From NCBI GenBank assembly GCA_016785225.1, contig JAFBJZ010000952.1, positions 4,960,001-5,024,000 of the forward strand: a stretch of DNA of 64,000 bases. Direction: 5' to 3'. Shown piece by piece: positions 54,053-64,000 of the stretch. The DNA comes from Psettodes erumei. Its lineage: Eukaryota; Chordata; Actinopteri; Pleuronectiformes; Psettodidae. The position numbers were made by a program, and so were the translations under genes. Each line of letters begins with the position of its first letter. The stretch's first letter is position 1. The notes beneath the pieces were generated by a model. That model did not search any database, was not told the origin of the DNA, and worked only from the letters and a program-made list of their open reading frames with translations.

Positions 54053-56197
54053 CTGCAAAAAGGAAGCGGCAGCGTTTCACACAATGTGTTTTGCTTAATG
54101 GAAACATCCACCCTCTGATACATAGCTGGACATTACTGGACTCGACACCATTGTGTCCCAGTGTCCTTGACAGTACTTTGGTAGACAATTAACAAAATGC
54201 TGCCCTTAATATGTTGGTGAGGGTCACTACAACTCCCCATAAATATGTGATATAAATGTTAGGCCATACGCCCTAGCCCTATATCAGTGTTGCTATTATA
54301 AGGTGAATGTGCTTTTAAAACTAGGAGCTCTTCTGGTGAAAGAGTCAAAAGTTTCTGTTGCAGCCAAGTAGATGAGTTAATTAGTAGAAACAGCTGCTGG
54401 ATGAAAACCTACAGGCTCTTGGCCAACTGCAGTTCCTGAAACTATAGCAGCCGTCGAGTAGTAGTATAGCGTGAAATTCGACAATTGCGGGTTAAAATGA
54501 CAATTCAACAACTCACCAGTATGCTCAGTTCTCCTCTCGGGAACCCCCCACGCTCTCTCTCCTTCCTCTCTCTCTCTCTCACATAGTAAAACAAATGCTG
54601 GGGGAACTTCACAGGTTTTTCTGGTACAAGGCCTCATGACGTCATCAGTTGACATTTACATAGTCCTGCAAATGCACGGATACATTCAGTCAGTTAAAAT
54701 ATGTGTTTTGTTTCATATCAGAGAAGATGAAGGAGGACAGCATTATAAGACATTTATTACTTCTGGGTGCATTGAGTACAGCAGTCCTGGGCCCATTAAA
54801 ATAACATGGCACTTGAGCGTTTTCGGATCTGTGCTCATTCAAAGTTCCAAGTTCTTTCAATGCGCAGGCCCAGTGAATACAGATTGGATGTGTGTGGCAA
54901 TGCCAAGCCGGTCTGCTGCTGTTTTATTTATTTTTAGCCATGCTCGTGCTGTGGCTCCACCATATTACTTTGTCAACCACTGTGGTGTGACTGAAATACC
55001 CCAACAGCCTTTACATAGACTGCCATGAAATTCTGTGGATACATACATGAGGCTGAATCCTAATTGGTGTCTCTCATACTCTTTCTCATCATCACAATTA
55101 ATCGTGATCACATGGGTGATCCCTTCACTTTCCCTCTCGCTCCATCACCAGGTCAGTGATCATTTTCCAACTCTTTGATTGGTGACGCAACGCCTCCAAA
55201 ACTAATGACATTCCCATTGGCCTCTGCTGTAGTTTGTGTTTAGTGCTAATGAGGTAATGCATGATTTAGTTGCAAATATTTGCAAAGTACAGTCTCAAGG
55301 AAATCAAATCCCGAAGCAGTCAAAAGACTCGAGTCCACGTACCCTCAACTTGACACCTGCACACCACTGTAATGTGTACTCAGCAGGGACCATTTGTAGT
55401 GCAAGCACATCCTGTCTGACACAGACTGTGTGTCACAGTGGGAGGATCCGCTCGTTTTCAGTGTTAAACTTTCTACAGTGCGCATGAAACGCAGCCAGAC
55501 AAACGAAAAGAAGCGGAAGAAAACACACAAACACAGACAGAGGCACGCACGCTGCCTGTTCCGCGTGAACCACTTTCGGTCGCCCACACTCTGTCAACAC
55601 ACAACTCGCTGTTGCTATATGTCAACATCCCAGCAGACTTTGAACTAGCAGCGTCTCAGAGATTTATTTTTATCCCGACTGGTTGAGATGCACTTGTTCA
55701 CTGAAGTAAGGATGAAATGTTTCCAGTTTCTCTTTCTACATGGATCAGTGACCAAACGCACCGCTGCTCTCTGATGATTGTTGCCCTGCAACCTCTGTGA
55801 AGCAGAAGAGTGATCTTTGCCTTGTGTCCCTGCTGTTGGCTATAGTTTTTGAACTCTATCTTGACTTTTATTCATGAGATCAGTGCACTCACATGCAAAA
55901 GACCTATGGGCAATTCATAAATAATGAACACCCCACACACAACTAAAAACAACACAATAAATTAAAATGAGTGAACTTGCAACATCCTCTATTCAAACCG
56001 CTTGAGGAAAGTGGTTTTGAATGTAAGAACCACAGCTACCGCCTTTCCTATAAAATAAATCACCTTCCAGTTCCCTACTCTGTTCTCAGGGCTGCTTCTT
56101 TTATGAATGACCCATCATCTACACATCTGCCTGCAGGACTTCATGACATACACAGGAGAAAGGACCAAAAGAGAAGGCTTACCTCAATCTTAGCACC
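54053..56197 (-). other. bsn 3' UTR and flanking DNA
   Basis: Begins directly after the bsn stop. Minus-strand AATAAA signals at 55867-55872 and 55663-55668 could end a short 3' UTR. A perfect TGACGTCA palindrome lies at 54637-54644. No other gene was recognised. Confidence 0.45.
55867..55872 (-). terminator. candidate bsn polyadenylation signal
   Basis: TTTATT on the plus strand gives AATAAA on the minus strand, 326 nt downstream of the bsn stop codon. It would give a short 3' UTR; a second signal lies at 55663-55668. Confidence 0.35.
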
Positions 56198-56238
56198 TCA
56201 GAAGAAAGAGGTGAACTTCTTGCCGAAACCGGAGATGG
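56198..56238 (-). CDS. bsn: bsn last coding exon and stop
   Basis: The acceptor CCACTTTCCCCAG|CC in phase 1 gives AISGFGKKFTSFF and TGA. The mammalian protein ends AVSAFGKKFSSFW, so both position and sequence agree. The stop is at 56198-56200. Confidence 0.95.
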
Positions 56239-57823
56239 CTGGGGAAAGTGGACAAGAAGAAAGAAGTTAAATGGATTTTAGGAGTGTTAAGTAAGGAACT
56301 TGAACACTTCGTCGACATAATTTAAACTTAAAGCACACTAATGAGTTCCTTTAAGTACAGTGACTTTGAAAAATTCATGTTATTAAATGGGCACGGCATT
56401 CAATTTTCTTTCTTTTCAACACGACTGTCTTTCATCATATCATGGTCAAATCACTTGATTGAAGTGTGCTGTCTCATGATTTGTTTGTGGTACCTTCTCC
56501 CAGTTTGCCGGCCTGCTCAGCAGCTCCTCCAGGCAGGATCTTGGACAACATGCTGTCTCCCTCCATGCCAGGCTGACCTGCCGCTGCACTGCCAATACCT
56601 CCTGGCCTAGGAGCTGCCTTGGAGCCTGGACAGAAAAAAGAGAGAGAGGAAGACGGGGGGGTGGAGGGTGGGGGGTGGGGGTTGGAGAGGCAGGAGGATC
56701 AGGGAGGACACGAGGAGTCGCTATCTATGCACCTGCCACATGTTTTTTTTCCAATGCTGCCATCTTTGGTGGTTACTCATGATTTGTGTCTTTTCATTGC
56801 ATGATTAAAAAACTACTTGCAAATGAGACAGTGTGGGCACGAGAACAAATGTCCCAACCTTCGGTTGTGATAGTTGCCCTCCGCTGAATTATTCCAGTCG
56901 CGTGTGTCCAGATTCAGCCACTTCCATCCAGCCTATGCCCCTCTTTACACACCGGGTCTCCTCTGTTTAGTTCTAAATGGACTTCCTGTGTTTAGTTGTC
57001 AGACTTTCTGCACAGATGTGCTGTTGCAACCTTCAGTCATAAGGACCACGCGGACTGGACTGGACTGGACAGTTCTGGTAACCCCAGATTACATTCAAAA
57101 TCAACATTTTTCAAACTATTTGTAAAAAAAAATTCTCAACAAAAATAAGCACGGTGTCAGCACTTATAGCTTATTACTGGAGAGCTAGGTTTCAGCGCAG
57201 AAACATTCATTAAGCATTTCATCTAGCTTGTGACAAGATGGGAAAATTTTTTGGGGCCCATCCAGCTGTACCTCCATTAGCACATTTGAGAACTGCCAAC
57301 TCCAGAATGGCAAATCAACTGAAAAAAAAACAACCCCAAAAACATTTTGTTTCAGTTCATGAAAGATCTACGACTGCAACTATGTAATTATTTTCATTAT
57401 CAATTGTCGGTGGATAAAAATGTCAAAACACAATTTCATAAAGTGACATAGTTTAACAGCTTGTTTTGTCTAACAAATGCTCAAAAACTGAGAGGGATTC
57501 AGTTTGGGAGAATCCAGCAAATTTCGTATTTGAGAACTTGGAACCAGTGAAAACGAAAGTACCTTCACACATTCTCACCTCCCTTCTCAACAAATTAACA
57601 AAATGACTAAATACCAAATTATCTAACTAACTAACTCACGACACAGTGACTTGGCACACTCAGGCCGATCAGGTGCCATGACGTAAAACTCCTGCTGTGT
57701 GTTTTCCACTGTCGGATTATCTGCAGATTAATCTCAGATTAGATGAGACAGCACACATCGGTTACATAATACAGACACAGTTGGCTGCAGCTAGCAAGAC
57801 GTGGGAGTGGCTGGAGTCTAAAT

Positions 57824-57861
<38 letters not shown>

Positions 57862-60800
57862 TGTGAGTGATGAGTTCAGTGCACCTATGCCTGTGAGTGG
57901 GGGCTGGGCAGCTTTTGAAGCCATGATGGGCGCCGCCTTTGCTCCAATCGCTGTGGCTGGAGGTGTGTCGATCTTGGCCTGCAGAGAAGGGGGGGGGGCA
58001 GACATTTAGTCACAGAAACAACTCAGTATGTACCCTCTTGTCAAAGTAAAACACTGGTAATTGGACACAGTGGAGGAGAACAGTATATTTCACGCAGCTG
58101 GTGAAGGAGGGGAATGAGAGGGAGACATAAAGAGAGAAGAGGAGAAGTCGAGGGAAAATAAAACAGAGATAAGAGATGGAGAGAGAGAGGATGGGAGAGA
58201 AGGCCGCTCGCTCTTCATGCTGTGCTGTGACAGCACGCTGAATGATATGAACAATGACTTGTGAACGACGAGTTTCAGCATCATGAACACAGTCCACTGT
58301 CAGGCTGAGGATTCCTGCTGAAGAAAGATCAGGCATCTCCCTCTCCTTCCACAAAGAGCAGCTGCAGGACGTCCAATCAGAATTTTACAGTATAAACAGG
58401 TTGATTAAATGTACTTATGATACATTTATATAAAGAACAGTTGATTACAGTTTCAACTCTCGGTAAACATCTCAGATCAGGGGCCTGAGGTTGCTGCCAT
58501 CAGTGCAGTTATATTGTATATATTTTTATTGTATGTATTATATAATATAAAACACCCTGTATGAAAAAAATTTATCCTTTAATGAAGGCCATCAGATGCA
58601 AAAGAAAGCTCTGGAGAAAAAGCCGGTGACTTAAATTCACCCGTGTCCATTTGTTTATTTGTCAGTTTGTCAGTTAGCAGGAATAGACAAAAAGGACCTG
58701 ATGGATTTTCATAGAAACTGGTGGAAAGAAGGGTCACGGACCAAGGAAGAACCCTTCACAGGCTTCACTGAATGGAAGTTATCTGCTCCACTGAGTGCCA
58801 TTCTAGTTTTAGCTTTTATTCCCATGGTCAAGAATGAACTTTCATGACCAAATGCTTTTATCATTCATTAGCTTTTGTACTGAGATCTGTTGTGGTCAAC
58901 AGGTGAAGTTAAGCTCTTTGAATTTCACCAAATGTTGCTCTTGCGTTTCTTCCCAGCGCCGCCCTCAACATGGAAAGACCAGACTAACAGCGACGACTGC
59001 TGCTGCACCGACAGAGGAGAAAGATGCGGCTCAGACCTTTTCTGACACCCATCTGTATAACAGTTGGTACCATCTGAACACAGGAAATATGTCCCATCTC
59101 TCTCATTTCGACGCTCTTGCTTTGCATCATCTGTATTTGGGAAAAGCTCCGTGTGTCACTCCCGTCCCTCGTAAACTGGATTTTGACACTGGGCTGATGT
59201 CAAAGAGTCGTTTAATATTCTGCATTTGTTTCCCACTGACTCGACTTTCGCTGCAGCAAAACAGCGGTGATGTATTATGATGCACGGCACAGTGTGCAGC
59301 ATTTTATTATTTACCGCCACTTAATCAATACTTTTAATTACACAATGGACCTAACATAACAGTGTAAGTGAATGAGGCTGCAAACTGAATACTAATCACA
59401 TGAAAAATTCTCTTTGCTGTTTATGGCTTCCTGTCACAGCCACTCCACAGCCGGGCTTTCAGAATTATTTCCAAGACAAATTCCTGCATAATTTGAATAT
59501 CAGACCATATGAATTATTTCAGTTTGCTTTCCCGCTGATCGTACCACAATGCTGCAAAATGAAAGTCATGAATGCCTTTCAGCGATGAGAGCACACAGGG
59601 ATAATTGACATGGTGGCAGTGGCCTTGTGAACTTCATGAGTAACACATTCACATATTTACTCGAGGCAGAATAAAGTCACAAAGAGAATCATTGCACTAC
59701 ATGAATTGTTTATGCTAAAGGTCATAATCAGATTTTTAGACTTCAATAGCAAATAGATTAACATGGATTTATGATTATAGAGTCAATGCACGGTGGAATA
59801 GATTTTTGCAGGGACACATTTTGAGTGCCAAGTTCTCGGGCGTCGAGCAGACCGAATCGGCTCCATTGAGTTATCAGCCGCCTCTGTGTTAATCACAGCG
59901 TTAGATAAGGCCTGCCAACAGAGGCCCGGCAGAATTCAAATCAACCAAATCAATTGGGTGGAGATGGACCTGCTCTCATATCTGAGCTCATGGAGGGACA
60001 CAGGGGGAAGAGGGTTGTCACATCAAGCTGACAAAATACGTAAAGATTCCTTTCTCGACTTGAGACCAGAAAAGTAATGTTTGCATGCTTACAAACAAAA
60101 TGAAAAAGCCCTCTCTGGGCCTCTGCAGTGAGGAACAGGGGAATGTGGGAAAAATATAACTGCATCATCTGTGGCACTTTCAAAATGAGACCAGGTATGT
60201 ACAGTTCATACCATACTCCTCTTGTTTCACATTGATCACATGACCATGGATGATGGAAAATAATTTCCCGCAGGTATGATCTGAATCTATTTCCCAACAT
60301 GCCACTGAGCTGGTTTTAGTAGTGCTGATGGATATGTGTTTGAAATACAGTACAGTTTTCTAGTATGTGATTATTAAATGTTTCTTTGTTATCTTGTTGC
60401 CTAACTGACTTGCAACCCTAACCCATCTCTCCTCTGTGTACTCACCATGGTGACCGGCGTGATTCCTGCCGGACCTGTCTGTCTAGCCTGCCCCATGGGT
60501 CCACCGGCTGGTCCCATTTGCCCTGGTTTGGCCTGGCCCTGTCCCATGCCCATGCCTTGACCCTGGTTTGGGGTCTGCTGCTGAGGGCCGATGGTCGCCG
60601 CAGCGCCTGGTTGCCCTGGCCTGGCCGCTGACGTCTGGGCTTGTTGTTGGAGCTGGGCCCTCTGTCCTGGCCCCCCCTCTGACTGTGAACCTGGACCGCC
60701 CTGTCGCCCTGATCCTGCAGGCCCGCCAGCAGGGCCCTGAGCCCGGGCAGAGCTACTGCCAGACCTGGAGGAGCCTGAATGGAGGAGGGGATGGTGCGGT

Positions 60801-63800
60801 TTAAAAAAAAAATGATAACAAGTTAACACTCATGGTTCCAAACTTGTTGCACCTTACCGCAAGAACTGGAAAATGACAAAAAATTAAACAGTCACATTTT
60901 AACACAGATAACATAAACCAAAATGAGATATCAGCAGTACCCTGAACCCTGCAGACTTGTCTTATCTGAAGAGATCAAACATAAGAAAACGTCGACTGAT
61001 AAGCTGTCGTCAATGAGGTCCACCTCATCCAGTCATATTATTTCTGCCTCCACAGTATGTCAGCCTCTGGTAGGGTTCTGCTTTTGTAAAAATGATAACT
61101 CCACTGATTAAATAACTGTAGTATTTCTTAACATGTTGTCTTTCATAATTATAATGGAATTTCAGTTTTTCTTTGATGGTATACGATAGCAACTGTCAGG
61201 GGAAGCAAGATTGAAACAGAGAATGACACGCAACAAATGTTGTGAGCAAAGATGAAACCAGTGATTTCATGAGTTCATTGCTAAGATCACAGCCACAGCA
61301 GTGCCCTGGGAGAAAACAGCTCTTGTGAAAAGTTACGCTTGATATAGTTAATTAAAAACTGTTGATCCCTGAGGGGACAGTCGATTGTGAAAGAGCGTCA
61401 AATTCAGTCTCAACAACAAGGCGTATTAAATATTTCTGCCTCAGACCTAAATATGAAATTTGCTGGGATTTTATCCAAGGATCACAACTTATTATTGCTC
61501 CAGTAATGATTTGAGGGTGGACCGTAGTTTAAGAAACTTAGTTTAAGTCTGTGGGATATATTTATAGAATTCTCACTTCATTAACTCACTATGGTTCATG
61601 GTTATTATTCAGGGCGACTCAATAATGTGTGCAGTAGTGAAGTAAGCTCACTGATCATTAACATATTAGATTATAATGAAATAAAAAAAAGATATACTCT
61701 TTTTAATTTTGGGATGCTGGTACCTTAATGAGTGAGCAGCATTAGGAGATTTTTTTAATTAAAGGGACAACATGCTAATTAGAGAAATGCCTGTTACTCA
61801 TCAGGTCACAGACATATAATTTGCTTCAAATGAAGACATTCTGGCACTACTCCTCACTCTGGACAGGTGCCAGACCACCTACACTTAGGGGAATCTAAAT
61901 GAGGTCTAATATTGTTCTAGTCATAAAACTGAATGAATAAAAGATTCTTGGATGATGATGTACCTTTTACTACTTTTTCAATGTATTCTAAATGCCCAAA
62001 TGATATAATACATATAATATTATACCTTTATTTCTAAATCTGAAAAGGTCAAAGTCTGTTAAAAAATGCATCAATCAACCAAATGAAGTCAGGCAAGTGG
62101 TTGGCAACAGTGGCTGGATAACGTCTTTTTCTGTACTGCAGAATTCTTTGAGATAAAGGACTATAAATATAGGTTAATGTCTACGACGAGTGTGCTAATG
62201 AAACCTGACCTACTGTCCTCTCAGCTAGGTGTGAAGGTGTCCTGTATGTACCTGGTGGTTGGCCCTGCATGTCCACGGGCTGCTGGGACTTGCTGCGTGA
62301 GGAGCGGTGCGGATCGCCCTGTCTGGAGGAGCGCTGGCCATGGTGGTGCCCGGACGGATCCCGCGAATAGTCTGAAGAGTGGTAACTCCCGGACCTGGAC
62401 TCACCACGCCTTCCTGAAGATGAAGATCGTCCTGAAGGGTCGTGTCTCATTGACGGGTCTTTGGGGTGGCCCTTAGATGATCGCGAGGACCTCGGCTCAT
62501 CCGAATGGCGCGATGAGGACGAGTGGCGACTGGAGCTGCTGTGGTGCCGATGGTCACGGGATGAAGAGTGCCGCCCTCCATGGCCATACTCATCCTGGGG
62601 CCACAGGTCCTCCTCAGGTGGCTCGTCATAATCGTGGTAAGTGTGTTTGACACCATGTCGGCTTCTTCCGGATGAATGACTGCTGCCATAGTGTCGAGAA
62701 CTGGAGCGTGGCTTCTCAAACCAGTCGGTTTCTTCCTGGCCCAGATGGTAGGCTTTGGAAACCGAGAGCAGATCACAGTCAATCTCCATGTCGTTCGGAG
62801 ACAGCGGCATGCAGGCTGAGAGAAGGAAGGAGGCAGGAAGAAGAATACCGACCGCATGCAAAAGAAAAGAATAGGAGGGAGAAGACAGAAAACAAAAATA
62901 AAAATTTTACATCCATGCAGAATACGCTGCACATCGCCATCACACATTACAAGACAATATACATAGGATAAAACAAACACTGCAAAACTGCCCATTTTTA
63001 CAGCTGTTTCAATGCTAAAAATTTTCAGCTTTAAAACCAATGGCAAGGAAGGATATTTATGCACAAATATACTTTTAATCATTGCCCTTCAAAGTGCTAT
63101 CGTCTTACACTTTTGAATCCGTAATACTACCTACTGTGGGTTTTGTTATTGCAGTGAGCAATAATGATGCAACAATACTGGCCCTCTGACATATAAAGCT
63201 TAAATATTGAACTGGTTGTGAGGGGCTGGTTTTGCAGTGCAGACAAAGAATTCAGAAATCAAAAGACATGTAAACGTAACATCAATGCCGAAGGTGAAAC
63301 CCTGTAAAGAAAAACACAATGCATCCGCTTCGTGCAAAGAAGACCTTTCAAGTGTCTCAGAGTGTGGCGAACGACGGGAACGACCACGCCGAGGAACCAT
63401 GCGAGTACTGGACAGACAGACGACTGGACGAACAGGCGGAAGGACGGACAGGCAGGCAGACAGACAGACAGCAGTCCACTGATAAGAGAGCTCCAAGTGA
63501 CTCAGGAGGAAGAGAACATCGGCATGCAACTGCTAGCTCTGGCTCTGTTGTTCTTTTTCTCTTTCTCTCTGCTAAGCCTAGTCTCTGGGTGGGTGGGGGA
63601 CGTTTAGATAAACGGTGGGGGCAGTAGTAGGTAGTGAGACTGTGTGGGCATTCAGCTCCCACAATTACCTTCGCTGTCTGACACAGCGCAATGATAATCA
63701 TCTATAATGTACGTATCGTCCGATTTGTAGACATGTGTCCGGGGAAGGTCCCGTATGTGGTCTTGCACGTCTGGCAGCGAGTGGCTGGAACCGTACTGGC

Positions 63801-64000
63801 CATAATAGTAATGATATCTACTGCTGCGACTGTCATACGGGTCGGGACCTAAGCTTGACGATCGGCCAGAACCCATGAACCTCCCCAGGGGACTGAGCAG
63901 ACTCTCCTCTTCAGAGTACTGCCGGGTCGGGTGGCGCCCCTGGCTGTAGCCAGATCGGTAGGAGCGATCGTCCCTCTCATAGGATCGGCTGCGGTACCCA
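56198..64000 (-). CDS. bsn: bsn (bassoon), last six coding exons; gene continues past position 64000
   Basis: Bassoon is a giant scaffold of the presynaptic active zone cytomatrix. CDS join on the minus strand (5' end open): 63669-64000, 62252-62815, 60446-60774, 57885-57978, 56494-56625, 56198-56238. This gives 496 residues with all phases matching. Diagnostic segments are DDTYIIDDYHCAVSDSE, AYHLGQEETDWFEKPR, YHDYDEPPEEDLWPQDEYG, MLSKILPGGAAEQAGK and the terminal GFGKKFTSFF; these match the Bassoon C-terminus, which ends KKFSSFW in human. Piccolo is excluded because it continues into PDZ and C2 domains. The tail is low complexity, Ser/Arg/His-rich then Gln/Gly/Pro-rich, and is expected to be disordered. 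Teleosts usually keep two bsn copies; which one this is cannot be told here. Confidence 0.93.
56494..56625 (-). CDS. bsn: bsn penultimate exon
   Basis: 44 codons spanning phase 1 to phase 1: GSKAAPRPGGIGSAAAGQPG, then MEGDSMLSKILPGGAAEQAG, then KLGE. The acceptor is TTCTGTCCAG|GC and the donor GAAG|GTACCA. SKILPGGAAEQAGKL is identical to the mammalian Bassoon end region, which anchors the whole gene call. Confidence 0.95.
56626..57884 (-). other. bsn intron
   Basis: 1.26 kb, phase 1. On the plus strand it begins with a G-run cluster (56656-56690), which on the transcript is a C-rich extension of the acceptor tract. No exon was recognised. Confidence 0.85.
57826..57865. repeat. (GT)n microsatellite in bsn intron
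   Basis: GT units with a GCGCGT interruption, ending 20 bp from the exon at 57885-57978. Confidence 0.95.
57885..57978 (-). CDS. bsn: bsn exon
   Basis: 31 codons plus one base: AKIDTPPATAIGAKAAPIMA then SKAAQPPLTGI. The acceptor CTTCTCTGCAG|GCC follows a C-run, and the donor is CATAG|GTGCAC (phase 1). A GT microsatellite sits about 20 bp inside the following intron. Confidence 0.88.
57979..60445 (-). other. bsn intron
   Basis: 2.47 kb, phase 0. It contains a teleost-type interspersed repeat at about 58650-58860. No exon was recognised. Confidence 0.85.
58650..58860. repeat. interspersed repeat in bsn intron
   Basis: The blocks GATGGATTTTCATAGAAACT, GGTGGAAAGAAGG and ACCAAGGAAGAACCC match from memory a very common fish repeat family (GGATTTTCATGAAACTTGGTGG...). 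Ends are approximate. Confidence 0.5.
60446..60774 (-). CDS. bsn: bsn exon, Gln/Gly/Pro-rich
   Basis: The acceptor is CTCCATTCAG|GC and the donor ATG|GTGAGT; it enters in phase 1 and leaves in phase 0. It reads SSRSGSSSARAQGPAGG, then QLQQQAQTSAARPGQPGAAA, then QGQGMGMGQGQAKPGQMGPA and ends GPAGITPVTM. Glutamine-rich low complexity is typical of the Bassoon C-terminal region. The plus-strand open frame across it is a shadow. Confidence 0.9.
60775..62251 (-). other. bsn intron
   Basis: 1.48 kb, phase 1, AT-rich, nothing else recognised. Confidence 0.85.
62252..62815 (-). CDS. bsn: bsn exon, Ser/His/Arg-rich
   Basis: The acceptor is CTTCTCTCAG|CC and the donor CCAG|GTACAT; 188 codons spanning phase 1 to phase 1. 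It starts ACMPLSPNDMEIDCDLLSVS, continues AYHLGQEETDWFEKPR and YHDYDEPPEEDLWPQDEYG, then passes into a long disordered tract of Ser-Arg-His repeats (RHHSSSSRHSSSSRHSDEPR) ending VDMQGQPPG. The first half is conserved with mammalian Bassoon; the second half is not expected to align. Confidence 0.93.
62816..63668 (-). other. bsn intron
   Basis: 853 bp, phase 1. It includes a short GACA/GGCA-type tetranucleotide stretch at 63410-63472. Open frames across it are not coding. Confidence 0.85.
63669..64000 (-). CDS. bsn: bsn exon (partial at window edge)
   Basis: Open to the right edge. It reads GYRSRSYERDDRS, then LLSPLGRFMGSGRSSSLGPD, then YHYYYGQYGSSHSLPDVQDH and DDTYIIDDYHCAVSDSE. The donor GAAG|GTAATT leaves phase 1. 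The tyrosine-rich RYHYYYGQYGSSHSLPD block is a strong Bassoon signature. The exon is likely to continue left into the very large bsn exon. Confidence 0.93.

Noticed and set aside
62447..63082. 211-residue minus-strand frame
   Set aside because: Out-of-frame shadow of the bsn exon plus intron sequence.

Overview
This window is vertebrate genomic DNA, most likely from a ray-finned (teleost, probably percomorph) fish. The evidence is split genes with GT-AG introns, very dense CA/GT, GA and compound microsatellites, teleost-type interspersed repeats, and exons whose translations match three known vertebrate genes. No tRNA, rRNA, CRISPR, plasmid, phage or bacterial operon structure is visible.

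Layout. (1) 1-13,207, minus strand: the 5' part of mtcl2 (also called soga1, a microtubule-crosslinking factor). Exon 1 is large and coding (12,206-13,207) and is followed by two coiled-coil exons (6,949-7,050 and 6,432-6,554). All junctions are phase 0, and the rest of the gene lies beyond position 1. A promoter and 5' UTR probably occupy about 13.2-13.7 kb. (2) About 13.8-22.0 kb: AT-rich intergenic DNA with no gene I can support. (3) 22.0-42.1 kb, plus strand: a complete osbpl2 (oxysterol-binding protein-related protein 2). It has a candidate non-coding first exon ending at 22,234, a 9.5 kb CpG-richer first intron, 13 coding exons (32,017-39,044; 472 residues, phases verified by hand at every junction) and a 3' UTR of up to 3 kb. 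(4) About 42.1-56.2 kb: DNA between the stop codons of two converging genes. It holds a probable minus-strand polyadenylation site near 42.69 kb and several unexplained minus-strand exon-like segments. (5) 56,198-64,000, minus strand: the last six coding exons of bsn (bassoon), entering from the right edge and ending in the conserved short C-terminus (AISGFGKKFTSFF).

How the genes relate. mtcl2 and osbpl2 are divergent neighbours, and osbpl2 and bsn converge tail to tail. They share no pathway: mtcl2 organises Golgi-associated microtubules, osbpl2 moves sterol and phosphoinositide between membranes, and bsn scaffolds the presynaptic active zone. In human, MTCL2 and OSBPL2 are on chromosome 20q and BSN is on 3p21, so the linkage reflects a fish-type block.

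The most interesting unexplained structure is between 49.5 and 54.1 kb on the minus strand. Phase-compatible exon-like segments there could be alternative 3' exons of bsn, including one with a predicted membrane-spanning tail, or a small unannotated gene. These are inferences and are marked as such.
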